A stretch of DNA of 64,000 nt from Icerya purchasi (taxonomy: Eukaryota; Arthropoda; Insecta; Hemiptera; Monophlebidae): assembly GCA_039619475.1 (NCBI GenBank), contig CM077115.1, positions 61,324,864 through 61,388,863 on the forward strand. The letters run 5' to 3'. The notes under the pieces are model-generated. The model was not told the origin of the DNA and did not search any database. It worked only from the letters and a program-made list of their open reading frames with translations. Each line of letters opens with the position of its first letter. Positions within the stretch are counted from its first letter, which is position 1. Of the stretch, positions 31,690 through 44,100 are shown one piece after another. The position numbers and the translations under genes were made by a program.

Positions 31690-34163
31690 CTCAGAGGAGC
31701 GTGGGAGTAACCGAAAAACCATGCATAAAGGACAGAGGTTGTACATCAATGTCTTCGATAGGGTCTATAGCAATAGCACCAGCACCGACTGTAAGTACTA
31801 ATCCTATGGATATATCTCTGTTTGTAAAACGAAGTTTGGCCGATCAAGAAAAGTTCGATGCCTTGACAAATGTATGGGGAAGATTTCCGCAGATTTTATA
31901 TTTTCCTTTAAAACTGAGAAAAAGCAAAGTCGCGAAAACTTGCTCGGTACACTTTTGAAATATCGATGGTTGACGTACTCAACAATCGAAGATAGTTGAG
32001 TTTCTGCTTGAATTGTGTATTATTTACTACGTCAGTAGTTGGTCAGGCAAGTGCGCAAAAATCGAATTTTTTGTTAAAGGTTTGTTTCAATAATTAGAGT
32101 AAAAGGCTCTCTCGAAAGATTTAATTTTTACGAAAATCTCGTCTATCATACAACTGCTTGTTTACGCGCGAGTAATTTCAAAAATGTGATGACGCGAAAG
32201 ACGATGTCGATTGAAAAAGCGGTTAATACGGCTAAGAAAATTCAAGCTGAAGAAAATCGACGTACAATTAAACCTATTATAGATAGCATCATTCTATGTG
32301 GGAGACAGTTTGCATGGCCATCGAGATTATGGAAATTTTTATTTAGAAAATCCGTCTAAAAAAAAACGAAGGCAATTTTAGAGCGTTATTGAGGTTACAA
32401 TGCTGGTGGTGTCGTATTGAAAGAACATGTCAAAAATTAAGGTAAAAATGCAACATGCATAAGTTGGAGTATTCAAAATCAAACCTATAGATGCAAGTGA
32501 TGAAATAATAAAACAAAAAATTGCGTTATAAATCAGAGAAGCGAAATTTTTTACCATTTTAGCCGATGAGTCGCAAGATATTGCAACAACCGAACAATTC
32601 ACGCTTTGTTTTCGATATGTAAAGCACGTAGATAGTAAATACTTCATTTGCGAAACATTTTTTTTTGCTTTAAAAAAAATCGTGCAGCAAACCGGTAGAA
32701 ATATGGCTGATGCGATTCTGTCAACTTTGCACAAGCATCGATCCTAATAATATTCGTGGCCAAGGATATGATGGAGCAGTTGCTATGGGTGGTAAGTTTA
32801 ATGGCGTTAAAGCCATTATATCTGAAGAATATCCGACCGTGATTTACATCAATTGCATGTCATACAGTCTGAATCTTGCGGTTACGCCGTTGAAATTCGT
32901 TTAATTCGTAATTGCATCGTTGTGGCGTGAAAGATAGTCGTATTTTTTGAACAAAAATATCTAAAAGAACTATGTCCAACTAGATGGGTCGAGCGACACG
33001 ACGCTATTTTAGTTTTCGTTCAATTATTTCATCCGATTATTGTTTCCTTTGAACAGATTTCGAAATGGGATGATAGAGATTTCTCAAGTGGCTCCTATCG
33101 TTTTTATAATTCTCTTCAACGATCGGAATTTATAATATCTCTACTTTGTGGCGAAAAGCTGCTTAGTTATACAGGGTGTGCGGCAACATAACATCCTTTT
33201 TTAAAATGCGCCACTTTTTTTCTACTAAATTTTGTTAAAGAGAAATAATAACAGAAAATCGAAATAACATACTCTAGATCCCCCATTGGCTATGCTTCTT
33301 CCGTTGCAGTTTTATTTCGATTTTCTGCTTTATTATTTCTCTTTAACAAAATTTAGTAGAAAAAAAGTGGCGCATTTTAAAAAAGGAAGTTATGCTGTCG
33401 CACTCTGTACTTGCTTTTAAACCAAAAGTTAAAAAAACTCGGATTTATCGAAAGCTGTTGATTTAGCTAAAAATTGCAATACGAACAGTTATGACTGAAA
33501 GAAAAAATGCTGAAACGTTTTTTGCAGAAATATTTCAAACTGCTCAAAATATTGCACAAAGGTTGAATATTACGATCGAATCTCCGCGCATAACTACTTA
33601 GCAAACTACGAGAAGTAATGTTTCAGCAGAAAATACAGAAGAATATTTTCGACCCCCCCCAATATTTATATGCCTTGGGCAGACACGTTTACCCAACAAC
33701 TCGGTGCATTCCAGTTTATCTTGTCTATTTCCTACCGGATTAGCAATCGATGAAAATCGAATGAATCAATTTCTGGAATTATGTCGATTTTACTCAAAAG
33801 ACCTTCTCCTCACTACTCGGAATCGTCGTTAAAGTTAGGTATTCAGATGTGTGGTACACCAAATTTTGTGATTCTGATCAAGATGTTTCGAAAAACGCTG
33901 TCACGCTATTGAACTTGTGCGATGAGACACCATTTTCCCATGTACATACACTCTTACGCATCCTCTGCACTATCCCAATTACTACGCCCACCGCAGAAAG
34001 ATTATTCTCGACGTTGAGAAGATTGGAAACGTATTTGCGAAATCACACCGGTTAAGTTCGTCTTAATGGACTTGCGATGTTGAATATACAAATAAGAATA
34101 ATTGCCGACGAGCTATTAGATATCTTTATAAAACATCCTCGAATACTTAATTTCGTTTTGTAA
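31690..34163 (+). pseudogene. Decayed hAT transposase (ZMYM1/DUF4371-like)
   Basis: Successive fragments in changing frames match the hAT transposase family that includes ZMYM1-like proteins. These are MDISLFVKRSLADQEKFDAL (N-terminal), EENRRTIKPIIDSIILCGRQ (near 32240), FTILADESQDIATTEQFTL (near 32550, with the DDE-type Asp), IRGQGYDGAVAMGG (near 32750) and TPTAERLFSTLRRLETYLRN (near 33990, hAT dimerisation domain). The last frame has a stop at 34053-34055 and then reads VRLNGLAMLNIQIRIIADEL to TAA at 34161-34163. A MITE sits inside at 33182-33407. Many stops make it inactive. The terminal repeats were not located. Confidence 0.87.
33182..33407. mobile_element. TA-flanked foldback MITE, copy 2, inside hAT pseudogene
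   Basis: It runs from CAGGGTGTGCGGCAACATAA to TTATGCTGTCGCACTCTG, with TA at 33180-33181 and 33408-33409. It has the same arms and core (GATCCCCCATTGGCTATGC) as the copy at 11679-11917. It interrupts the hAT pseudogene, so it is the later event. Confidence 0.9.
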
Positions 34164-36087
34164 CGTTTTGTTTTATTTATTTATTTTTTAAAAACATACA
34201 CATTTACTTTTTGCTTATATTACAAGTATAATATTATATACCTTTACCTATTTTTTTTTTAAATAAAATTTGTATGCTTACCTAATTTGTGTTTATTAGA
34301 AACATAATATTACGTTTCTATTATTATTATTATTATTATTTTTTTTTTTAAAATAAAATTTGTTAGTTTTGAAATTTTTTTTCTTCTTATTTTAATTTAC
34401 AGACCACGGAAACAGATACTTAGTCGAGTTACCTAGTTACCACAGGGTGTCTAACTCATGTTCTAAATTCTAGCTCTGACCAAAAAAAAAACCTGAGTGC
34501 GCCTTTGCCTGCACTAGCACAGATAATGAAAATTTTCAGATTATTCCGATATGACTGAAAAAGCTTTCCCCTTTATTAGCGAGACTAACTGCGCTCGGAG
34601 AAATGAGCGCATCTACTTTATCTATAGCAAGAACTGCGAAAGATGTAAATAAAGCTAGAAAAAAAGCTTTAAATCAGGCAATGCTGCGGGAATTGATAAA
34701 AAAATCGGTAAAGTTCTTAACTTACGACCATGGAGAAGTGGTCTTGGTTAGCATTTAACTTCGTCGAAAAAAAATTCTAATATCAGATGCATTAATGATT
34801 AAAACGAAAAAAAAAGTAAAAATAATATCAGATGCATTAATGATTAAAACGAAAAAAAAAGTAAAAATGAGAGCTGATTAAGAAAACTGAAGTAAAATAT
34901 CGTTGCGGAGGAGATTCGTGGTATGCTATCAACTAGCCTAGTTAAAAGCGGCAAGCTGCACCGGAACATGTTTTGAGAAAGAAGGTACAGAAATTGGAAA
35001 TAAGATAATGATAAAAAAAAAAAAATAGAAGATAAGTGGGATATAAAGTAAAATACTCCATAAAACTAGTTGTCATCGCTAAAAATAATTACTGCGCATC
35101 TGGGTCCTCGTAAGTTATCAACCAGTCTAGTTGAGGGAGGCAAGTAACACCGAAGTAACGCACTGTAAAACGATAAAGACGACAATACCTAAGGAGGCAA
35201 ACAGTAGTGTTAATTGGAAATGGAACGAAATGCGTAAACGAAAGAAAACGATTAGAGAGAAGGTGAATAGAAAAAGGAGTGATGATAATAAAAGCTTGCA
35301 GCAGAAGGAACTATGACTTCCACCATATCTAATATCGTTGAACTTGACATATGGGCAAGACTTTATTTCCCAAACTGGGTATACCGAATTTACTGAGAGC
35401 GGGGTAGCAATGTGCAGGTCAAGATACATTTTTAGAAGAAAGATTAAAAGAAACGTTATTCAGAACTGGAGTCGATATTCATGACTTTAGAAAAAAATGG
35501 GACAACAACGGAACAATTCAAGGAGTGTTTAGAAATAACGGAACGGTATAGCAGCGTTAAGAGGTAGATTGGAATTGGATGAATTGAAAAGATTTCGAGA
35601 TTTTGAATTAAAATGGTGCTTTTGAGACGGAATCCGGTCGTACGAGAAAGATGAACTGTGTGTTGCTGTTTCTTCTTCGTAGTGGTCGGGCTTGAGAAGT
35701 ATCATTAAAGGTATAAGCAAAGGAAACTATCGCGCCTTCACTGCTATTTTTGGCTTCCGAGTAAGTCTCGTGATTTTGTGAATTTTGACTAGATCTTTAA
35801 AAATTTAACATGAATGGTCTAGTAATGGTAACGGTCGCAGTGGTCGCAAACGTAAGTAAAAGAACTGTTTCGTTGAGTAATGGTACATTCTGCAGAAGCG
35901 TGACTGTCAGCGCATAGCGAGACGAGTACTTTTGCTGCGGAATGAGAACTGGGCCAAAAAGGAGACACAATTTGGGCAGTTTTTGATTGCGGGTCACCTT
36001 AACTCGGTCGAAATTATGGAAATGAATAAAAAAGCGTCAAAATAGAGTTCATAAATTTGATCTCAACAACAGAAATGGTAATGTAAG
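34164..36087. other. No gene recognised
   Basis: Contains a (TTA)n at 34320-34340 and a 45-bp tandem duplication (34780-34868). The purine-rich frames at 35131-35720 have no recognisable family and may be a decayed repeat. Confidence 0.4.
34780..34868. repeat. 45-bp tandem duplication
   Basis: ATATCAGATGCATTAATGAT and the following A-rich segment occur twice in direct tandem, at 34780 and 34825, essentially identical. Confidence 0.85.
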
Positions 36088-36511
36088 CTGTGCCATCTTT
36101 AAGCATGGGCACACGATATAAGGGGCCCCAAGATTTTGAAAAAATATATTTTGTTAGTTTAAAATTTTTATCAGAAATCTTCGACAAACAAAATAATATT
36201 AATTTTTTTACTAAATAATTTGCTTTATTTTTCCATTTGAAATAATTAATTTAGAAAATTTTGCGTCTTAATTTTTTGGCTGCAAATAATTCCGATTTCA
36301 AATCGTTGCTTTCAATATCTACGAATAAATCAGACTTTAAACTTATTATTTGGAAGACTATATTGAATCTATCTATTTCGTGTTATCGAACATCTGAAAT
36401 CATTTTACGTTTTGAGTTTCTTCTTTTACGTATCGATAATTTGAATTCCTTAAAGAAGTAGCTCCCCGTTTTGCCTGATCCCGGGCCCCACGATTCTTAA
36501 AAACAGCCCTG
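36088..36511. mobile_element. hAT-type nonautonomous element with 8-bp target-site duplication
   Basis: AATGTAAG occurs at 36080-36087 and 36512-36519. The element ends in CGATTCTTAAAAACAGCCCTG. The complement of that end (CAGGGCTGTTTTTAAG, then GGGGCCC) resembles the start CTGTGCCATCTTTAAG, then GGGGCCCC. An 8-bp duplication and CAGGG-type ends fit hAT. The interior has no clear transposase. Confidence 0.65.
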
Positions 36512-37782
36512 AATGTAAGAATGTGCCATACGTTCGTATACTGTCGGCGAATATTAAATATCGGAATATCGGGCCAAGCTGCGCAGCTCCTTTTTTTTTT
36601 AAATTTAAAACATTCTAACGTAGCGCCTGATTAAGTGTTATCATTAGGGTGTTCACATTTATTATATATGCGCCAAAAACATTTCGATATAGTGTACGTT
36701 TTTAAAAAAATTAAAATAAAATGTTGCGTTTTTCACCTCAATTTTGTCTTCTTCAGTTAAATGAATTTATATTAAAAATTCATGTTAATTATGAGTCTAA
36801 ATTTAAGAATTTATAGAATTTTTTCTAAACTTTCAACTCGAAAATTGTACCTTGTTAGCTTTCCAGCACAGGAAACGACTTCTCTACGTTGCAAAACATA
36901 AAACGCGGCCGCTTCATAACGGACTTCATTTTTACATGATACTCCATCTAAAGTTTTCCCTTGTAATAGGTACAAATCGTGAAAATCCTAAAAATTCGGA
37001 ATAATAATCGGTTCTAATTCATTTCATTTTTAAAGAGAAGACAAGAAAAATAAAGATTTTTCTTCTTTTTTTTTTTTTTTTTTGTATGAACATATGCTGT
37101 TTCTAAAGACATGGTATAACAATGGCGATCAACGACTGACAAGGAGGAATAAGTTGTTTCCCCCCTTTTGTCACTGAACAATGGATCTGCACAAAATAAA
37201 AAACGATAAACTTTCCCAATTTTTCAGAAAGTTTTAAATTACATACACTTGGTTTCGAACATGTGTAATATTATGTGTGCCCTTTGTTTATATGTAATTA
37301 TGAAAAATACGAAAAACCCTCAAAATGTGCAACGACCAAAGTACACGTTTGTACGTACCAATAAATTAGCGAATTTCGAATCTATAGCCCTTTGGAACGG
37401 CTAGAAACGAAATGTCAGACTGTTAGCTGTAAGTAATAAAAACCAAAAATTAAATGCGTTGTATACAAAATCCGAACTCTAGTTTTTAATCATAGACCAA
37501 CCGCTTTAATTCGGTTAATCTTTACAATTTTTTAAATTTTGAAGTTATTATTCGGTTGTTTAGCCGGATCAGTATGTAATTAACTTTCTTCCCCTTCTAA
37601 CCATTTCTGGGCAGAGATCCTTCGCGTTAACGTGTGAAGTATTTTTTTTTTCCAATTCGTGTTTCAGATTGATATCGAAAAAAAATTTTATGTCTACTCT
37701 GTCGATAAACACATTTATTCATTAATTATTTGCTGCATGTGTTTCAGCGAATTACTGCGAGAAAACCAATTGAAGGTTGTGT
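36512..37782. other. No gene recognised
   Basis: AT-rich. I saw no exon or repeat boundary. There is a T20 run near 37070. Confidence 0.4.
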
Positions 37783-38850
37783 ATTTTTTTTTCGTTTTTT
37801 CTTTTTTTTTATTTTTGGGGCCAGTCAACCGGGGACCTTTACCCAGAAACAATTAGAATAGGAAGGAATCAATTATATTTTCATACGGGATCAAATGTTG
37901 TTAGGAGGAAGTAATCAAAATATAATAGGAACAATCTGTGGAGAGGGAAAAGATAGGACATAAGAGGCGCAATATGGAGTAGGAGGACCGAGTATCAATA
38001 AAATGGAATAGAAAGCGGAGCATTCAAAAGAAAGAAATGGACACTTAATAAATACATGATCCGCATAATCATGCTTTTCGTTTGAGTGGACAATATGGAG
38101 AGGTAACCAACGAAAAACGAAAACGCAAGCGAATAACGGAGACAACAACAGAACGACGAAGTGAAGGAAACAAAGAGAACTACGGATTATTGGCAGGAAG
38201 ACTAGGTTGGACAGACAGATAAAAAGAACACAATTGTTAGAGAAAGAGGAAACGTACATATCCGACGAAAACCTAAGATGAAAACCTTTGTACAGCGCAA
38301 GGAGATTGGCCGATGGGACTTTTTTAAAGAAGAAGTGAGAAGGGGCAGCAACCCGATTACGAAAGAATCAGTCGCTTCATTCCCGCAGATGCCCGACTGG
38401 TTAGGAGCCCACAGCAAATCAATTTGAATGGAATGAAGGGAAGAAAGAACGTGGATAAGTGAACGTATGCGGAGTATGATAAAATCACAGGAATGATCAG
38501 GTAAGAATGAATTAAAGCGCGGTCACGGAGTCGGATATAATGAAGAATTTAGAGGAAAGGTGATTGGAGAAAATGAAAATAATGGAACGTAAGATAGTCA
38601 TTAATTCGTTTATGGATATGGAACAGAGAGGAGGCAAGTGAAAAGATTCTGAAAATCCAAAATATGGGAGGATAAAAGAGGCACCGACACCATCCGGTCT
38701 TCTCTTCGAACCATCTGTAAACACGCGAAGGAAAATCAGAATTGATAAAACTGTGGAATTCCTGTTTGATTAGGGCCTGCGGAAAAAGAAGGTGGTGTTT
38801 AAAAAGCGTCGTGACGCTACTAGAAAATGTTCTTATTCAGTGTCAAAAAA
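37783..38850 (-). mobile_element. LINE B copy, antisense, RNase H region to poly(A)
   Basis: The 3' end is a T-rich run at 37783-37816, followed by the family tail (minus strand GGTCCCCGGTTGACTGGCC). Upstream fragments read FTDGSKRRPDGVGASFIL, then SINELMTILRS and ISDSVTAL (RNase H carboxylates), WAPNQSGICGNEATDS, and DHVFIKCPFLSFECSAFYS. They lie in different frames, so the copy is dead. The RT domain is absent: the copy is 5'-truncated near 38850, close to an A-run at 38847-38873. Confidence 0.82.
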
Positions 38851-39525
38851 AAAAAAAAAAAAAAAAAAAAAAGAAAGGTTAAAATATTTTCAGTTGTAAC
38901 GAGAAAAAACACAAATAACGCAACTGGTACAAAAACCGATGAGATACTCCGACTATTAAGGTTTAATTTATTCTTTTTTAGTTATTGCCTTTTTTGTTTT
39001 TAATTGTTTATTCTTTTTTTTGGAATGCTCGGTTTTCTAAATGTACATTCCTCATGGCCAATTTTTCCGTTAAAACTGTTTTTTCAGCTGTCGAAAAGAA
39101 GAAAAAAAAGTAATACCCGAGCAAACAAACACGAAGAGAATACAAAAAAAAAAAGTGTACCACTATTATAAATATTGAGGAAAAATCGCCGAATGTAAAA
39201 AACGTATAATGAATTTATTAATATAAATGCTAGTACATAATATTGTACATTTAATATTAATTAACAAAAAAAAAAAAAAACTTCTTGCGAAGATTTCGCG
39301 AATAATAATACTACGCTATATTATATGTAAATATGCAAAAAAGACATTTAACAAGAGTGAAAAATTAGTTGCGCCGAATGATAAATAATTAAAAACATAT
39401 AATAAACTTATAATAAAAAAACATGGAACACAAACAAAATTAGATGTTATGCAAAAAATGAATAGTAACGCAAAAAAGAAACGCAAGTATTAGATAAATT
39501 TGTATAATATTATCTTTGGTTTTTA

Positions 39526-39563
<38 letters not shown>

Positions 39564-40061
39564 AAATTTTTTGGGCTTGCCGTGGATGCTGAGATTTTTT
39601 AATTATCGGAGTTGCCTGCTAAATTATAATATTTTTATTACCCAACACATGTGTATATGTGTATTTAATAATCAATTTTAATGAAGTGGTACTTGTATAC
39701 ATAGAAATGAACATACATGGCCAGTATTAATGTACTTTTACGTAGCGTTCTGAAAAATGACTGGAAAGTTTTGCTTTAAAAAGTGAATAAACTAAAGCTA
39801 TCGTAAAAATTACAGGTTATCGCGTAATGCTTTGGCACTGGTTATATAAAATCTCTTTTGCATTGCATATTCGGTGAGTATAAATTAAGAAAAGAAAACG
39901 AGATTGCGATTAATAGGACTCGATCGACTAATATGAAAATTTCAGTCTAATGTCGCTCGGTAAATGACCGTAGTTTTACCGATTTTAAAGAAATTTACGA
40001 GAATGCCGGTAGTAAATCACTCCAATTTAGGCTATAACGTAATGCGTCATTTTAACTAAAT
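38851..40061. other. No gene recognised
   Basis: Includes A-runs at 38847-38873 and near 39265-39280, and a T29 run near 39531-39559. The rest is anonymous. Confidence 0.4.
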
Positions 40062-40069
40062 GACAGATC

Positions 40070-40369
40070 CATGGGCGTCGCCAGCGGGGGGCAGGGAGGA
40101 GCAGCTGCCCCCCCCCTGGAGCCTTGAAACTTTTTAATCAACTGACATTGATGAGTGAATAGGCGCGTAATCATGGACAATTTGGAAAACTTATGTTTTA
40201 ATTAGGATTTCATTCTTGTTTAATAAAATATTAAGCCTTTACAACTTATAAATTTTATTTTTCCTATAACTCATGTCCTCTTTCTATCATCTTGACCCCC
40301 CCCCCCCCCCGTCTGGCGGCTGGCAACTCATCTTGCCCCTTCTTGGCTCATCGGCTGACGACGCCCTTG
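40070..40369. mobile_element. hAT-type MITE, 300 bp, with 8-bp target-site duplication
   Basis: The left end is CATGGGCGTCGCCAGC. The right end is GCTGACGACGCCCTTG, whose complement is CAAGGGCGTCGTCAGC. The 8-bp repeat GACAGATC flanks it at 40062-40069 and 40370-40377. The interior has a C8 run near 40109 and a C14 run near 40296. It lies about 500 bp past the ZP-gene stop, just beyond its likely poly(A) signal. Confidence 0.88.
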
Positions 40370-40503
40370 GACAGATCTGTTGCATGGAAATTAGAAAGAA
40401 GGCGATACGGCGCTATTTTTTATTGTTGCAATTCGGTCGTCAAGGGTTTGTTTTTTGTTTGTTTTTTTTTTTTTTTTTTTTTTATTATTTCACAATTGTA
40501 AAA

Positions 40504-40509
40504 TTTATT
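40504..40509 (-). promoter_or_regulatory. Possible poly(A) signal of the ZP gene
   Basis: TTTATT on the + strand, that is AATAAA on the gene's strand, 364 bases after the stop codon at 40873. It is plausible by distance only. Confidence 0.35.
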
Positions 40510-40872
40510 TAGTCGTTTCTTCTTCGGGACGGATTGCTAAGAACAATAACGAAAAAAAGAAAAAAGGAAATGAATATCGCAGCACGACATTCTCGTAGAT
40601 ATACACAGAATGCCGTGTGAATTATACGCGTCACTACATAAAATCACATAAATAATTAATAATAATCGCACAGATAAGTCTCTCACAAGACACGCAACAC
40701 ACACACACACACTCACACACAAACGCAGAGAGAAGAAAAAACACGTTAAAATTAATTCTTACCTGATATTTCTAACTCGAAGTTTTTTACCGAATAATCG
40801 ATGGGTATTAAAAGTAATTCTATAAAGAAACACGTAGTTTGTACAACAAGTAATTCTAGAGAATTAATACGT

Positions 40873-41120
40873 TCATTGTAAAGTGGCGCGACCAGTATAG
40901 CCGGCTATACTGAATTGTCCTAAGGAGAACTTGTGCGATCTGTCTCTGGCCATTTGGTCCATATCGTTTTGACGATACTTCGACGTTAGGGCCGAGTGCA
41001 GTCTGATCGCTAAACAGCACATGATAAATGCCGATATCAACAGTAGGCAGCCTAGAACGCCGGATGTCGTTAAAATGGCCTGGCACGTTGTCTCCGACTG
41101 TATTTCTTGATGGTATATGT
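40873..41120 (-). CDS. ZP gene terminal exon with transmembrane helix
   Basis: A 248-nt exon (acceptor ATTTTCAG). It completes the split Asp and encodes IYHQEIQSETTCQAIL, the helix GVLGCLLLISAFIMCCLAI, and a cytoplasmic tail ending GYTGRATLQ with TGA at 40873-40875. The 7.7-kb intron before it is the longest in the gene. Confidence 0.9.
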
Positions 41121-44100
41121 CTGAAAATTTCAAGAAAAATCAATAGAAGATCTCAATAGAAGATCTCAATAAAAGATCAATAAAAAATCAATTCGAAAAA
41201 GTACCACCCAGATTTGAAATTTGACGGCATATTTAGCTTTAATAATTGCGGGTTTTAATCATCAAAAAACGTGATTTATTAATCTGACTTTTCGTAGAAT
41301 GTGCGCGATAAGCGAAGGTATCCGAAAAACTAGATTTACAGACGCGTTCGAGAAACGTTCGTATTTAAACGAAAGTCGATTTTAAAATTGCCTAATTGAA
41401 TTGTTACCATTGCACGATGAAAATATCGCAAGTTTTTATTGGCGCAACAGTCACGTGCCGTATTATTCACGTTATACTTTAATTACGTGAGCACTGTCAC
41501 GCATATACACTTTCGGGGATTTTTCGGATGGCTCTCTGATTTAGCAGTTAAAACTCGATCGAGTTCCGTTTACCGAAACTGTGTCGACATCTTCTCGAAC
41601 ACGTGTTAGTGTACTAACTCTCGAAGTGATTTCCTTTTTCATTAAAATTGGTACGATATTGTAAGTGATCGAAAAATATCGTGCATCGTGTACAATTTTT
41701 TTTTCTTCAAGCCCTGCATGACACCGGACGATTGTTTTTGTTCAAGTATTAAAAGTCTCATCGCGTAGTGTTAACATTGTATCTCATCGCGTAGTTAAGT
41801 CACCACCTCGATGTACTAGAATTTACCGGATACTTGGAACAGAAATGTGTGTAAGCGTGCAGCGTTGCTGGGAATTAATGTTCCATCATAGTAGTTGCGA
41901 TGGTCATCAGTTAACGCGGGGTTCACGAATCGTTTCGTGTATAACATATTATTTAGTTCACAGTTTGCTCAATTTTTTCGTTATTTCCTTCATTTTTTTA
42001 GATTTCCTTTCTCTTCGATATCTCTTTTGTTTATTGTTTTTTAACATACATCCGAGGGGGCTAACCTCGTTACATTTATTAAAGTTCTTCCGTTCTAGAA
42101 ATTGAGATTATTCTCTATCCGGTGTTGTTAATATATATATATAACATATACATATATGTAAATCAAAAATGGTAGAAATAAGTGTTTCCTGCGTTTTGCG
42201 GTTTTGTGAACACATTTCCTCGAGACAATTTGACGACGGGTAGAGCAATAGCTCTGAATGTTTAAAAAATAAAATTTTACAACATTCAGAAGCCGTTACG
42301 TATGAATGAGGTTAATAAACTTACGCAAAATAAATGCAAATGCGTATTATAGTGAAATATGCTGAGCGTGTCAGTTTAATGAAAATTATTAATGAGCTTT
42401 CGTTGACATTGTTCTCCGCTGTATAAAAGACAATTTGCAGTTTAATTATACAACTGTAATTTAAAAATAAAAAAGCAAACGCCTTATTTTTGTCGAAATA
42501 TTAAAAGTTGAAGAAAAACAGTTTTCCTAACTTTCCCGAATAATTTTTTATCTTTATTATTTATAATTAAACAGATGATTCTTTTTTGTTTTTTTTTTTT
42601 TTTCCGGTAAAAGAAAATAGCAATACATATGAAATATACGATCGAGTTTGAACGTATTTGAAAACTCGTATAAAAGTACTTTTTTTCAATAATTCTTCGT
42701 CACAAATTACAATAGTAAAATTTTAAAAACATACAACTTTTAAAATCGTGCGACCGCGGTATGAAACCTTTTTTTTCCAATTGGCAACGTTGTACACATT
42801 TATTTTACACACACTTTTCTTCCAGGTGTTACACATCGATAAGTTTTAGTCACATGTTTTGTTGGTGTCACTAAACTTTGTTGGCACTAGATACGAACAT
42901 TGTTTTACGAACTTTCTACGATGATTTTGTAAAATTTAAAACTTTTTATAAAAAAGAAAATCAACGTCATTAGTTGATTTTTTCATGTTTCTTTCTTTAT
43001 CCCCCCCCCCTCGTAAATAGGAGACAATTGATAAAATTTAATTTCGTAATAGACACCATTTTTATTTACAAATCAAATAATGTTAGTTGTATAAATGAAA
43101 AGAGAACTTCCGATAAATACGCAGCACGAATTTCGCTGAGAATTTTGCGGACCGATCGGTTAATAAAATAATATCTACACTTTTTCATTATTTTAATCAT
43201 CTCAATTATTTTAATTATTTTAATTATTTCAATTATTTTAATTATTTCTCAATTATTTCAATTATTTTAATTATTTTAATTATTTCAATTATTTTAATTA
43301 TTTCTCAATTATTTCAATTATTTTAATTATTTCAATTATTTTAATTATTTTAATTATTTCAATTATTTTAATGATTTTAATGATTTTAATTATTTTAATT
43401 ATTTGCATTATTTGAATTATTTTAATGATTTTAATGATTTTAATTATTTTAATTATTTGAATTATTTGAATTATTTGCATAATTTGAATTAGCCACCTAG
43501 CCCCTGAAACTTTGTAATTTTATTTCTATTTAATGCTAATTAAAAAAAAAAAAAAAGAAAAAAAAATGAGGCCAATGATTAATGGTATTTAAAAACTTAT
43601 GCTTCTTTTCTTTTTTTTTTTTGGTTTTGTGTCTCTACCATGTGTGCATTTTCTTGTCTATAAATCGTACAGTTGACATCACTGCTGAATTCAATATTTA
43701 AAATGCGATCCGGAAAGCGATATTTATGAAAAAATAATTTTCAAGTATTAATTATCCGGTAGAATATATCCCGCCTGGAGGTTAGTGTACTAACGAGAAT
43801 TCAACTTCTTTTATTGATTTAGGTTTCGGTTGCCGAATGAGGGTATCTATCTAGAGAGCCGAAGTGCTCGAATTACTTAAATTACTTCAATTAATGGATT
43901 CTTTTCCCATTTTATTTTATTTTTACTTTTATTTTCTAACGTCTGTAATCTTTCTTTCAATAATCAATTTATTGTTTTCGGCAAAAGGCAATAATAATGT
44001 CGGCAAATGAAACCGGAAGATTATCAAATGGGTTAATGTTCGAATTGACGAGCCTAAATAACTAAATTAAAAAAAGAAATATACGTTATTTTTAATAATA

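Noticed and set aside
35127..35720. Overlapping frames on both strands, considered as a gene
   Set aside because: Purine-rich sequence gives long frames on both strands; no recognisable protein.
43298..43480. Open frame of Ile-Ile-Lys repeats on the minus strand
   Set aside because: It is a translation of the 9-bp minisatellite; the period of nine keeps it open by arithmetic.
43186..43490. CRISPR-like array
   Set aside because: Units are directly adjacent with no unique spacers, and the context is a eukaryotic intron.
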